Shown here: positions 1 through 5,072 of the stretch, piece after piece
Layout: every line of letters starts with the position of its first letter
Numbering within the stretch: position 1 is the stretch's first letter
From: an uncultured Collinsella sp.
GTDB taxonomy: Bacteria > Actinomycetota > Coriobacteriia > Coriobacteriales > Coriobacteriaceae
NCBI GenBank assembly: GCA_902494545.1
Contig: CABUTP010000126.1
Coordinates: forward strand, 1 to 5,072
Length of the DNA stretch: 5,072 nt
Direction of reading: 5' to 3'
Position numbers and translations under genes: made by a program
The notes under the pieces: generated by a model
The model's input: the letters and a program-made list of their open reading frames with translations, nothing else
What the model was told of the DNA's origin: nothing
Database searches by the model: none

Positions 1-240
1 CTTGCGGGCATTTTGGCTGGCACACTGGCTACCATGCGTGATGAAATGGATCGCTGGGAGCTGCTGTATTCGTATGCCGTTGCGCTTCACAGTTACGCGG
101 GTTTTGCCGCGGCGACGGAGTATGGTGAGAAGAGTGTTATTGCGACCGATCTGATCGACCTGATCGGTCCTGCCATGGAATTGGCGGCAAAGGATGCACT
201 CGATGATCTGGGAATCATGGACGAAGGGTCGGATGACTAA
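1..240 (+). CDS. nnrD: ADP-dependent NAD(P)H-hydrate dehydratase, C-terminal end (partial, 5' end outside window)
   Basis: The frame is open from base 1 and ends at TAA 238-240, giving the last 79 residues of a longer protein. The first residues, LAGILAGTLATM, match the stretch that follows the catalytic GSGD/GTGD motif in the NnrD (YjeF C-terminal, ribokinase-like) family, where the usual reading is GDVLAGII. The later segments YAVALHSYAG and GEKSVIATDLIDLIGPAM match the family's conserved 'HG.AG' helix and its 'G.R...ASDLI..L' C-terminal motif. The family uses ADP (or ATP) to dehydrate the S-epimer of damaged NAD(P)H hydrates and is cytosolic. It is often fused to the NnrE epimerase domain, but that part would lie upstream and cannot be judged here. 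The catalytic Asp is also outside the window. The acidic tail (DEGSDD) is not conserved. The identification rests on a short C-terminal segment but is well supported by its position directly before alr, a common neighbour in Actinobacteria and Firmicutes. Confidence 0.82.
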   Translation, partial: LAGILAGTLATMRDEMDRWELLYSYAVALHSYAGFAAATEYGEKSVIATDLIDLIGPAMELAAKDALDDLGIMDEGSDD

Positions 241-242
241 TC

Positions 243-1388
243 ATGAATAAAGCCGATTTGACGCGCTGGTCCTGGGTTGAGATTGACCGAGGGGCGCTTC
301 GCCGCAACACGAGGGCTTACAAGAACCTGCTCGATCCGCGTCAGCGACTGTGCTGCGTGGTCAAGGCCGATGCCTATGGCCATGGTGCCGTCGAGTGCGC
401 CAAAATCATGTACTCGGCTGGAGCCGACATGTTCGCGGTGGCAACGGTCCACGAGGGTGTTGAGCTCCGACAGGGCGGGATCACGAAACCCATCCTCATC
501 CTAAGCGAGCCGCCTATCGAGGCCATTCCGACGTTGCTCGAGTTCGATATCATGCCTTCGGTCTATACGTCCGATTTCGCCCTTGCCTATGGCGAGTGCG
601 CTGTCGCGGCAGGCAAGGTTGGCAAGTACCATCTAGCCATCGAGACGGGCATGAACCGCATCGGTGTTCACTACACGCAGGTGCTCGACTTTGTTCGCGG
701 TATTAGCTTCCATCGCGGTATCCAGTGTGATGGCGTCTTTACGCACTTCGCAACGGCCGATGAGCCTGGCGGTTGGGACTATAAGCTGCAGTGCCAGCGC
801 TTTACCGAGGCCGTTCAAGCCATTAAGGACGCGGGCTTTGAGTGCGGTATCGTGCACTGTGCCAATACGCCGTCCTCGATGCTCGATCCCTCGATGCATT
901 TTGATATGATTCGCGCCGGCATCGGTCTATATGGCCTGCAGCCGTGCGAGCTGAGCAGCCGCGTGATGCAGCTGGACCCTGTCATGAGCGTTCATGCGCG
1001 CGTGACGCGTGTGGCACATCCTGCAATGGGCGAAGGCGTGGGCTACGGATTTACCTATCGCGTGCCGCGCACACGCGTTCAGATTTGCACGCTGCCGATT
1101 GGATATGCCGACGGTCTTTCGCGTACGCTCTCCAATCGTATGGACGTGCTGTATCGCGGTGAACGTGTGCGTCAGGTGGGTAACATCTGCATGGACCAGT
1201 TTATGGTCGCCATCCAGTCCAATCCGGCGCATGAGATTCCCGAGGCCGAGTATGGCGACGAGATGATCATTGTCGGCCGCGACGGTGATGCCGAGATCAC
1301 CATGGATGAGATGGCGCGCCTGCGTGGCACGATTAACTACGAGGTTGCTTGCGGCTTTGGCATGCGTCTCGACAAGGTCTACGTGTAG
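243..1388 (+). CDS. alr: Alanine racemase (PLP-dependent)
   Basis: Interconverts L- and D-alanine in the cytosol, supplying D-Ala for the D-Ala-D-Ala end of peptidoglycan stem peptides. The 381-residue length is normal for the family. The N-terminal TIM-barrel domain carries the PLP lysine K41 in VVKADAYGHG (residues 39-48). R139 in ETGMNRIG, R224 in MIRAGIGLYG and the C-terminal beta-domain tyrosine Y268 in GVGYGFTY correspond to the substrate-, pyridine- and base-acting residues of the Geobacillus enzyme (R136, R219, Y265). The ICMDQ motif (C316-M317-D318) completes the partner-subunit active-site wall, so the enzyme should work as a homodimer. One oddity is A132, which stands where many homologues have the carbamylated lysine (Geobacillus K129). 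The start at ATG 243 fits the family's N-terminus (W.EID..AL..N). It lies 2 bases after the nnrD stop with only a weak GGA at 231-233 ahead of it, so translation is probably coupled to nnrD. Function is very secure. Confidence 0.97.
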   Translation: MNKADLTRWSWVEIDRGALRRNTRAYKNLLDPRQRLCCVVKADAYGHGAVECAKIMYSAGADMFAVATVHEGVELRQGGITKPILILSEPPIEAIPTLLEFDIMPSVYTSDFALAYGECAVAAGKVGKYHLAIETGMNRIGVHYTQVLDFVRGISFHRGIQCDGVFTHFATADEPGGWDYKLQCQRFTEAVQAIKDAGFECGIVHCANTPSSMLDPSMHFDMIRAGIGLYGLQPCELSSRVMQLDPVMSVHARVTRVAHPAMGEGVGYGFTYRVPRTRVQICTLPIGYADGLSRTLSNRMDVLYRGERVRQVGNICMDQFMVAIQSNPAHEIPEAEYGDEMIIVGRDGDAEITMDEMARLRGTINYEVACGFGMRLDKVYV

Positions 1389-1391
1389 GAG
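1387..1391 (+). promoter_or_regulatory. Ribosome binding site deciding the uracil-DNA glycosylase start
   Basis: AGGAG overlaps the last two bases of the alr stop codon and lies 5 bases before ATG 1397. It favours 1397 over the in-frame ATG at 1349, which lies inside alr and would add 16 residues that are only alr sequence read in another frame. A further in-frame ATG at 1406 is less well spaced. Confidence 0.75.
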
Positions 1392-1396
1392 CCACT

Positions 1397-2017
1397 ATGG
1401 GTGTCATGCACATCCCCGGACATAGTCACCAGGCGCCGCGCGAGGTTGCGCTCGAGGAGATTGAGGCTGTTCTAGGCGACTGTCATCTCTGCCAGCTCTA
1501 TCAGTCGCGCCATAACATCGTGTTTGGCGTGGGAAACCCCCACGCCCGCGTAATGTTTATCGGTGAGGCGCCGGGGCGTAACGAGGATCTGCAAGGCGAA
1601 CCGTTTGTGGGGGCGGCGGGCGAGGATCTCAACGGCATTCTGTCGCTGGCTGGCCTCAAGCGCGAAGACGTCTACATTGCCAACGTGCTCAAGTGTCGCC
1701 CACCGGGAAATCGCAATCCTCGGTCCGAGGAAGTGCTGGCCTGTTCGCCGTTTTTGCGTGAGCAGATTCGAAGCATTTGGCCCGATATCATCGTGACGCT
1801 CGGTAACCCCGCGACGCACTTTGTGCTTAAGACCGAGATTGGCATCACCAAGCTGCGCGGCAGGTTCCATCAGATGGGGCATTTTGTGGTGATGCCCACG
1901 TTCCATCCGGCGGCGGCGCTGCGTAATCCGGCGTGGCAGGAGCTGCTGGAGGAAGACTTTAAGATGCTGGGCGACTATCTGGAGCGGCATCCCGCGCCAG
2001 AGGGTGCCTCGGAATAA
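1397..2017 (+). CDS. udg: Family 4 (UdgA-type) iron-sulfur uracil-DNA glycosylase
   Basis: Predicted to remove uracil from DNA as the first step of base excision repair. The 206-residue length is typical of family 4 (also annotated as a phage SPO1 DNA polymerase-related domain). Four cysteines in the family spacing, C29-x2-C32 and C100-x15-C116, should bind a 4Fe-4S cluster. Motif A, GEAPGRNED (residues 56-64), followed by GEPFVGAAG, forms the uracil pocket; Glu rather than Leu after the first Gly argues for family 4 over family 5 (GLAPG). The second catalytic-site motif is TFHPAAALRNP with H170-P171. The gene starts 8 bases after alr and ends in a tandem TAA TAA, 12 bases before tsaE, so it is embedded in the operon although it has no direct metabolic link to its neighbours. 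The N-terminal ~25 residues are poorly conserved, so the exact start is slightly less certain than the function. Confidence 0.93.
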   Translation: MGVMHIPGHSHQAPREVALEEIEAVLGDCHLCQLYQSRHNIVFGVGNPHARVMFIGEAPGRNEDLQGEPFVGAAGEDLNGILSLAGLKREDVYIANVLKCRPPGNRNPRSEEVLACSPFLREQIRSIWPDIIVTLGNPATHFVLKTEIGITKLRGRFHQMGHFVVMPTFHPAAALRNPAWQELLEEDFKMLGDYLERHPAPEGASE

Positions 2018-2018
2018 T

Positions 2019-2024
2019 AAGGAG
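2019..2024 (+). promoter_or_regulatory. Ribosome binding site of tsaE
   Basis: AAGGAG lies 5 bases before ATG 2030 and overlaps the second TAA of the preceding gene's tandem stop. It is the strongest Shine-Dalgarno match among the genes here and supports independent initiation of tsaE. Confidence 0.75.
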
Positions 2025-2029
2025 CATAT

Positions 2030-2536
2030 ATGTCCCTGGAACGCCTGGGGGTAGGTATTTATAAAACGGCTTGCTCTGCCGATACGGAGCATTTTGGCGA
2101 GCTGGTCGCGCCGTGCCTGGAAGATGGTGATGTGCTGATCTTGACCGGCGGCTTGGGTGTGGGCAAAACCCACTTTACCAAGGGCGTTTCGCGTGGTCTG
2201 GGCGACGGCCATATGGTCACGAGCCCCACATTCGCACTCATGGCTGTTCATGACCAGGGGCGTATTCCGCTGTTTCACTTTGACCTGTACCGTCTAGAGC
2301 ATGCTTACGAGCTCGAGGATACGGGCATTTTCGATGTACTGGGCTATGAGGGTGCCTGTCTGCTGGAGTGGGGCGAACAGTTCCAGGACGAACTTACAGA
2401 CGAGTATCTTTCGGTAACGCTTAAGCGTGATGAGAACGATAGCGACGTGCGAACGGTAACGCTCGAGGCGCACGGCGAGCGCGCAGCGGAGCTTTCCGAT
2501 TTGATTGATAAGGCTGTACAAGATGAGCTTGCATAA
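2030..2536 (+). CDS. tsaE: tRNA t6A biosynthesis ATPase TsaE
   Basis: A cytosolic P-loop ATPase that binds the TsaB-TsaD complex and is needed for its multiple-turnover synthesis of t6A37 on ANN-decoding tRNAs. The 168 residues are slightly longer than the usual ~150-160, mostly through an acidic or polar C-terminal tail. Visible motifs are the Walker A segment GGLGVGKT (residues 40-47, K46 and T47), the family signature TSPTF (64-68), the HFDLYRL segment (83-89, D85 in the Walker B-like position) and LLEWGE (111-116), with the characteristic Glu-Trp pair. The gene follows the uracil-DNA glycosylase by 12 bases, and its last 14 bases overlap the start of the tsaB-rimI-tsaD fusion, placing the ATPase directly with its partner. 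Identification is secure. Confidence 0.96.
   Translation: MSLERLGVGIYKTACSADTEHFGELVAPCLEDGDVLILTGGLGVGKTHFTKGVSRGLGDGHMVTSPTFALMAVHDQGRIPLFHFDLYRLEHAYELEDTGIFDVLGYEGACLLEWGEQFQDELTDEYLSVTLKRDENDSDVRTVTLEAHGERAAELSDLIDKAVQDELA
2510..2513 (+). promoter_or_regulatory. Weak ribosome binding site of the tsaB-rimI-tsaD gene, inside tsaE
   Basis: AAGG lies 9 bases before ATG 2523 and inside the tsaE coding sequence. It supports ATG 2523 rather than an in-frame TTG at 2505, because the TsaB family N-terminus (a short lead into the LVVALDTS strand) fits the ATG. The weak match suggests that re-initiating ribosomes from tsaE contribute. Confidence 0.5.
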
Positions 2537-4907
2537 CGATTACGCGCTGGTGGTGGCGCTCGATACTTCGACCGATATGCTTGCCTGCGCGGCAAGCTGG
2601 ATTGATGGGCAGACGGGCGAGGCGAAGCTGGTGAGTGGCGACCATATGTGCCGTCGCCATGCCAATGTGGAGCTCGTGAATACCGTCGACAGCGTGCTTG
2701 CTCAGGCTGGTATGGACCGTGCTGACGTGGGCAGTTACGTCGTCGGTCGCGGTCCGGGTTCGTTTACCGGCGTGCGTATCGGCATTTCCACCGCCAAGGG
2801 CCTGGCGCGCGGTGCCAACGTGCCGCTGTTGGGTGTGTCGACGCTCGATGCCTGCGCATGGACCGCGTGGAAGGCTGGCGTGCGTGGCAAGCTCGGCATT
2901 CTGGCCGATGCCATGCGCGGCGAGGTGTATCCGGCTTTGTATGTGCTGGGCGACGAGGGCCCCGAGCGTCAGTTTGAGCGCGAGCACGTGGTCAAGGCTG
3001 CCGTGGCGCTTGATGAGTGGCGCCAAGCCGCGGACTGGGACCAGGTTAAGCTGACTGGCGACGGTCTCGTGCGCTATGGCAAGCTGCTGGGCGAGGATGA
3101 GGCCGCTCGCTGCGTAGAGCGCGGCTTGTGGTGGCCTTCGGGCGAGGGTCTCATCCTTGCGCACGCCGCGGGTGACGGCGACCCGGCCCGCGTCCTACCG
3201 ATCTATACGCGCCTTTCTGATGCCGAGGAAAACGAGCGCAAACGCCTCGGTCTATCCGAGAGCGCGCAGAGCGAAATTACGGGCGTCGCCGATGAGCTCG
3301 CCGGTCGCCATCTGCAATTTCGCCCCATGGGTGCGGCGGACGCCGAGGGTGCGAGTGCGCTGGAGGCCGCCTGCTTTGAAGGCGCTGGGCACGAGGCATG
3401 GACGCCGGGCATGTTCCTGTCCGAGTTGGGCGAGGATGTTGCGGTGCCGCGCAGCTGGTGGGTGGCGCACGATGACGGTCAGCTGTTGGGGCTTGCCGGT
3501 GGCATGGTCGTAGACGGTGACGTGCAGATTCTGGATGTTTCCGTCGACCCGAAACATCGCCGCGAGGGCATCGCCCGCAAGCTGCTGTCGCACGTGAGCT
3601 ACGATGCCCAGATGCTCGGCTGTACGACCGCCTCGCTCGAGGTTGAGGATGGCAACGAGGGCGCTATTGCGCTCTATGCCTCCCTTGGCTTTACCGAGGC
3701 GGACCGCCGCCGTGGTTACTACGGTGCTGGCAAAGATGCCATCGTCATGACGGCGCCGCTGCCCCTGGTGCTTCCTCTCGACAATGCCTCGCCCGAGCCG
3801 ACGGCGGCTGAGCAGCGTGTGTGGCCGCTGCCTGCGCCCGAACGCACCGCTGAGGAGCGTGCCGAAATCGAGCGCCGCCGCCTGGTGCTTGCCATCGAGA
3901 GTTCCTGCGACGAGACGGCCGTGGCGATTATCGATGCGGACGGCAAGATGCTGGCCAACCAGGTGTCGACGCAGATTGATTTTCATGCTCGCTTTGGCGG
4001 CGTGGTGCCCGAGATCGCCTCGCGCAAGCACGTTGAGGTCATCGTGAGCGTCGTGGACGCGGCACTCGAGGACGCCGCAGCGTCGCTGGGCCTTACGGGC
4101 GGAGCCATCGCGCCGAGCGAGCTTGCCGCTGTTGGCGTGACGCAGGGTCCGGGCCTGGTGGGTGCTCTGGTGGTGGGCGTCGCCTTCGCCAAGGGCTTTG
4201 CCTATGCCGCCGGTAAACCGCTCGTGTGCGTCAACCATCTGGAGGGTCATCTGTTCGCCAACCTGTTGGCGCAGCCCGATCTCAAGCCGCCGTTTATCTT
4301 CACGCTCGTCTCGGGCGGTCATACCATGCTTGTTCACGTCAAGGCATGGGGCGACTACGAGGTGCTCGGCGAGACGCTCGACGACGCCGTGGGCGAGGCC
4401 TTCGACAAGGTGGCCAAGGCGCTGGGTCTGGGCTATCCCGGCGGCCCCATCATTTCCAAACTGGCCGAGACGGGCAATCCCCGCGCGATTGACTTCCCCC
4501 GTGCGCTTAATAGTAGGGGAGACTATCGATTCTCGCTTTCGGGCCTTAAGACGGCCGTGACGCTCTACATTGAGCAGGAGACCAAAGCCGGGCGTACGAT
4601 TCATCTGCCCGACCTGGCTGCTTCGTTTGAGGCCGCGGTCTTTGACGTTCAGTACAAGAAGGCCAAGAACGCGCTGCATGCCACCGGATGCAAGGAATAC
4701 TGCATCGGCGGCGGCGTCTCGGCCAACCCGCATCTGCGCGAGATGATGATCAAGAAGCTCGGGCGCCAGGGCATCCGCGTGACGGTGCCGCCTTTCTCGG
4801 CATGCACCGACAACGCCGCCATGATCGCGGAGGTCGCCCGCCGTAAATTCGACCGAGGAGAAATCTCGCCGTTCGACGTCGACGCCGATCCGAACATGAC
4901 GCTGTAG
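2523..4907 (+). CDS. tsaB-rimI-tsaD: TsaB-RimI-TsaD triple fusion: tRNA t6A37 threonylcarbamoyltransferase subunits with S18-alanine N-acetyltransferase
   Basis: One 794-residue chain contains three proteins that are usually separate. Residues 1 to ~240 are TsaB, with the ALDTS strand, the signature GPGSFTGVRIG starting at G77, and the typical C-terminal LPIYTRLSDAEE (225-236). Residues ~264-413 are a RimI-type GNAT domain. Its acetyl-CoA loop is RREGIA (346-351), followed by LEVEDGNEGAIALYASLGF (372-390) and RRGYY (396-400). Residues 414 to ~453 form a Pro/Ala-rich then Glu/Arg-rich linker. Residues ~454-794 are a full-length TsaD with ESSCDET (459-465), HLEGH (metal ligands H572 and H576), SGGHT (597-601), GGGVSAN (729-735) and CTDNA, where D763 is the third metal ligand. 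TsaD transfers threonylcarbamoyl from threonylcarbamoyl-AMP to A37 of tRNA, TsaB is its dimerization partner, and RimI acetylates the N-terminus of ribosomal protein S18. All domains look intact and the frame is continuous. No convincing internal ribosome site and start appears before the RimI or TsaD parts, so they are probably made only as the fusion. Start chosen at ATG 2523; in-frame TTG 2505 is less likely. Confidence 0.96.
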   Translation: MSLHNDYALVVALDTSTDMLACAASWIDGQTGEAKLVSGDHMCRRHANVELVNTVDSVLAQAGMDRADVGSYVVGRGPGSFTGVRIGISTAKGLARGANVPLLGVSTLDACAWTAWKAGVRGKLGILADAMRGEVYPALYVLGDEGPERQFEREHVVKAAVALDEWRQAADWDQVKLTGDGLVRYGKLLGEDEAARCVERGLWWPSGEGLILAHAAGDGDPARVLPIYTRLSDAEENERKRLGLSESAQSEITGVADELAGRHLQFRPMGAADAEGASALEAACFEGAGHEAWTPGMFLSELGEDVAVPRSWWVAHDDGQLLGLAGGMVVDGDVQILDVSVDPKHRREGIARKLLSHVSYDAQMLGCTTASLEVEDGNEGAIALYASLGFTEADRRRGYYGAGKDAIVMTAPLPLVLPLDNASPEPTAAEQRVWPLPAPERTAEERAEIERRRLVLAIESSCDETAVAIIDADGKMLANQVSTQIDFHARFGGVVPEIASRKHVEVIVSVVDAALEDAAASLGLTGGAIAPSELAAVGVTQGPGLVGALVVGVAFAKGFAYAAGKPLVCVNHLEGHLFANLLAQPDLKPPFIFTLVSGGHTMLVHVKAWGDYEVLGETLDDAVGEAFDKVAKALGLGYPGGPIISKLAETGNPRAIDFPRALNSRGDYRFSLSGLKTAVTLYIEQETKAGRTIHLPDLAASFEAAVFDVQYKKAKNALHATGCKEYCIGGGVSANPHLREMMIKKLGRQGIRVTVPPFSACTDNAAMIAEVARRKFDRGEISPFDVDADPNMTL

Positions 4908-4911
4908 TCGC

Positions 4912-5057
4912 AAAGGCGCGGTCCCCGGCCGGAGGGGCCGGATATAAGGTTTCCTGCTCTACAGTCCTGCGCAAGACGAAGGCCACATTAAGTGGCCTTC
5001 TTTGCGTGCGGAACTCGCGATAAACCTTATATCCGGCCCCTCCGTCCGGGAGCCTTT
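4912..5057. repeat. Long inverted repeat (fold-back) flanking the terminator hairpin
   Basis: The left core arm 4930-4952 and right core arm 5022-5044 are perfect 23-base reverse complements (CGGAGGGGCC... against ...GGCCCCTCCG). Beyond one mismatch (4929 against 5045) pairing continues for five more bases, 4924-4928 with 5046-5050. After a gap (six bases on the left, one on the right), AAAGGC 4912-4917 pairs with GCCTTT 5052-5057. The 69 bases between the core arms contain the short terminator-like hairpin. The left arm can also fold on itself (CCGGCC 4925-4930 with GGCCGG 4936-4941). No target-site duplication flanks the structure and no coding sequence lies inside. It may be a pair of inverted intergenic repeat units or an extended terminator or 3'-end structure; the sequence alone does not decide. 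Confidence 0.85.
4978..5003 (+). terminator. Probable intrinsic terminator of the nnrD-alr-udg-tsaE-tsaBRD operon
   Basis: A perfect 9-bp stem, GAAGGCCAC (4978-4986) with GTGGCCTTC (4992-5000), closes a 5-base ATTAA loop and is followed directly by TTT and then GCG. The U-tract is short (TTCTTT including the end of the stem), so termination may be only moderately efficient. It lies 70 bases after the stop codon of the fusion gene and is the natural end point of the operon. Confidence 0.72.
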
Positions 5058-5072
5058 CTGTATCGACATAGC

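Noticed and set aside
1349..1396. An N-terminal extension of the uracil-DNA glycosylase from an ATG inside alr
   Set aside because: The 16 extra residues are alr sequence read out of frame, and an AGGAG sits 5 bases before ATG 1397.
1472..2278. A 268-codon open frame on the minus strand opposite the uracil-DNA glycosylase and tsaE
   Set aside because: It spans two clearly real plus-strand genes with intact motifs, and its product shows no family motif. It is a composition-driven shadow.
2421..3164. A 247-codon open frame on the minus strand opposite the end of tsaE and the TsaB part
   Set aside because: Same reasoning: both sense genes are conserved here and the antisense product resembles no known protein.
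3852..3887. A possible internal start for a separate TsaD (GAGGAG at 3852-3857 followed by GTG codons)
   Set aside because: The nearby GTG at 3859 is out of frame, and the in-frame GTG at 3885 is 27 bases from the GAGGAG, too far for normal initiation. The in-frame ATGs at 3747 and 3948 have no good ribosome site, and the latter would remove the N-terminal ESSCDET motif.
3252..4913. A 553-codon open frame on the minus strand opposite the RimI and TsaD parts of the fusion
   Set aside because: The sense strand encodes conserved RimI and TsaD motifs throughout. The antisense frame is open because of GC-rich codon use, its product is rich in Arg/His with no recognisable domain, and it has no supporting context.
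4912..5057. A complete insertion sequence or attachment site
   Set aside because: There is no transposase or recombinase coding sequence between the arms, no flanking direct repeat, and no tRNA gene nearby. Only the inverted repeat itself can be supported.
1..5072. CRISPR array, tRNA or rRNA genes, riboswitch, defence or toxin-antitoxin genes
   Set aside because: No spaced direct repeats, tRNA-like cloverleaf or rRNA segments were seen. All coding space is accounted for by housekeeping genes, and the only non-coding stretch longer than 12 bases is 4908-5072.

Overview
This GC-rich window (about 60% by eye) holds a tightly packed plus-strand gene cluster that fills almost all of it, followed by a terminator region. 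The gene order, the protein families and above all a single 794-residue TsaB-RimI-TsaD fusion suggest an actinobacterial gut lineage of the Coriobacteriia type (Collinsella or a relative). That assignment rests on recalled resemblance, not on a search.

Layout: (1) 1-240 is the 3' end of an ADP-dependent NAD(P)H-hydrate dehydratase gene (nnrD). (2) 243-1388 is alanine racemase (alr). (3) 1397-2017 is a family 4 iron-sulfur uracil-DNA glycosylase. (4) 2030-2536 is tsaE, the ATPase of the tRNA t6A machinery. (5) 2523-4907 is the fused tsaB-rimI-tsaD gene. (6) 4908-5072 is non-coding and holds an intrinsic-terminator-like hairpin nested inside a long, nearly perfect inverted repeat.

The five genes are separated by 2, 8 and 12 bases and, for the last pair, overlap by 14 bases, so they very probably form one operon. 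No promoter is visible, and transcription must start upstream of the window. The functions are housekeeping: metabolite repair (NnrD), D-alanine supply for peptidoglycan (Alr), removal of uracil from DNA (UDG), and N6-threonylcarbamoyladenosine at position 37 of ANN-decoding tRNAs (TsaE, TsaB, TsaD), with N-terminal acetylation of ribosomal protein S18 (RimI) carried on the same polypeptide as TsaB and TsaD. TsaC/Sua5, which makes the threonylcarbamoyl-AMP substrate, is not in the window.

The points most worth a second look are the triple fusion, an alanine racemase with alanine where many homologues have a carbamylated lysine, and the nested inverted repeat after the operon. I see no evidence of a wholly new system.
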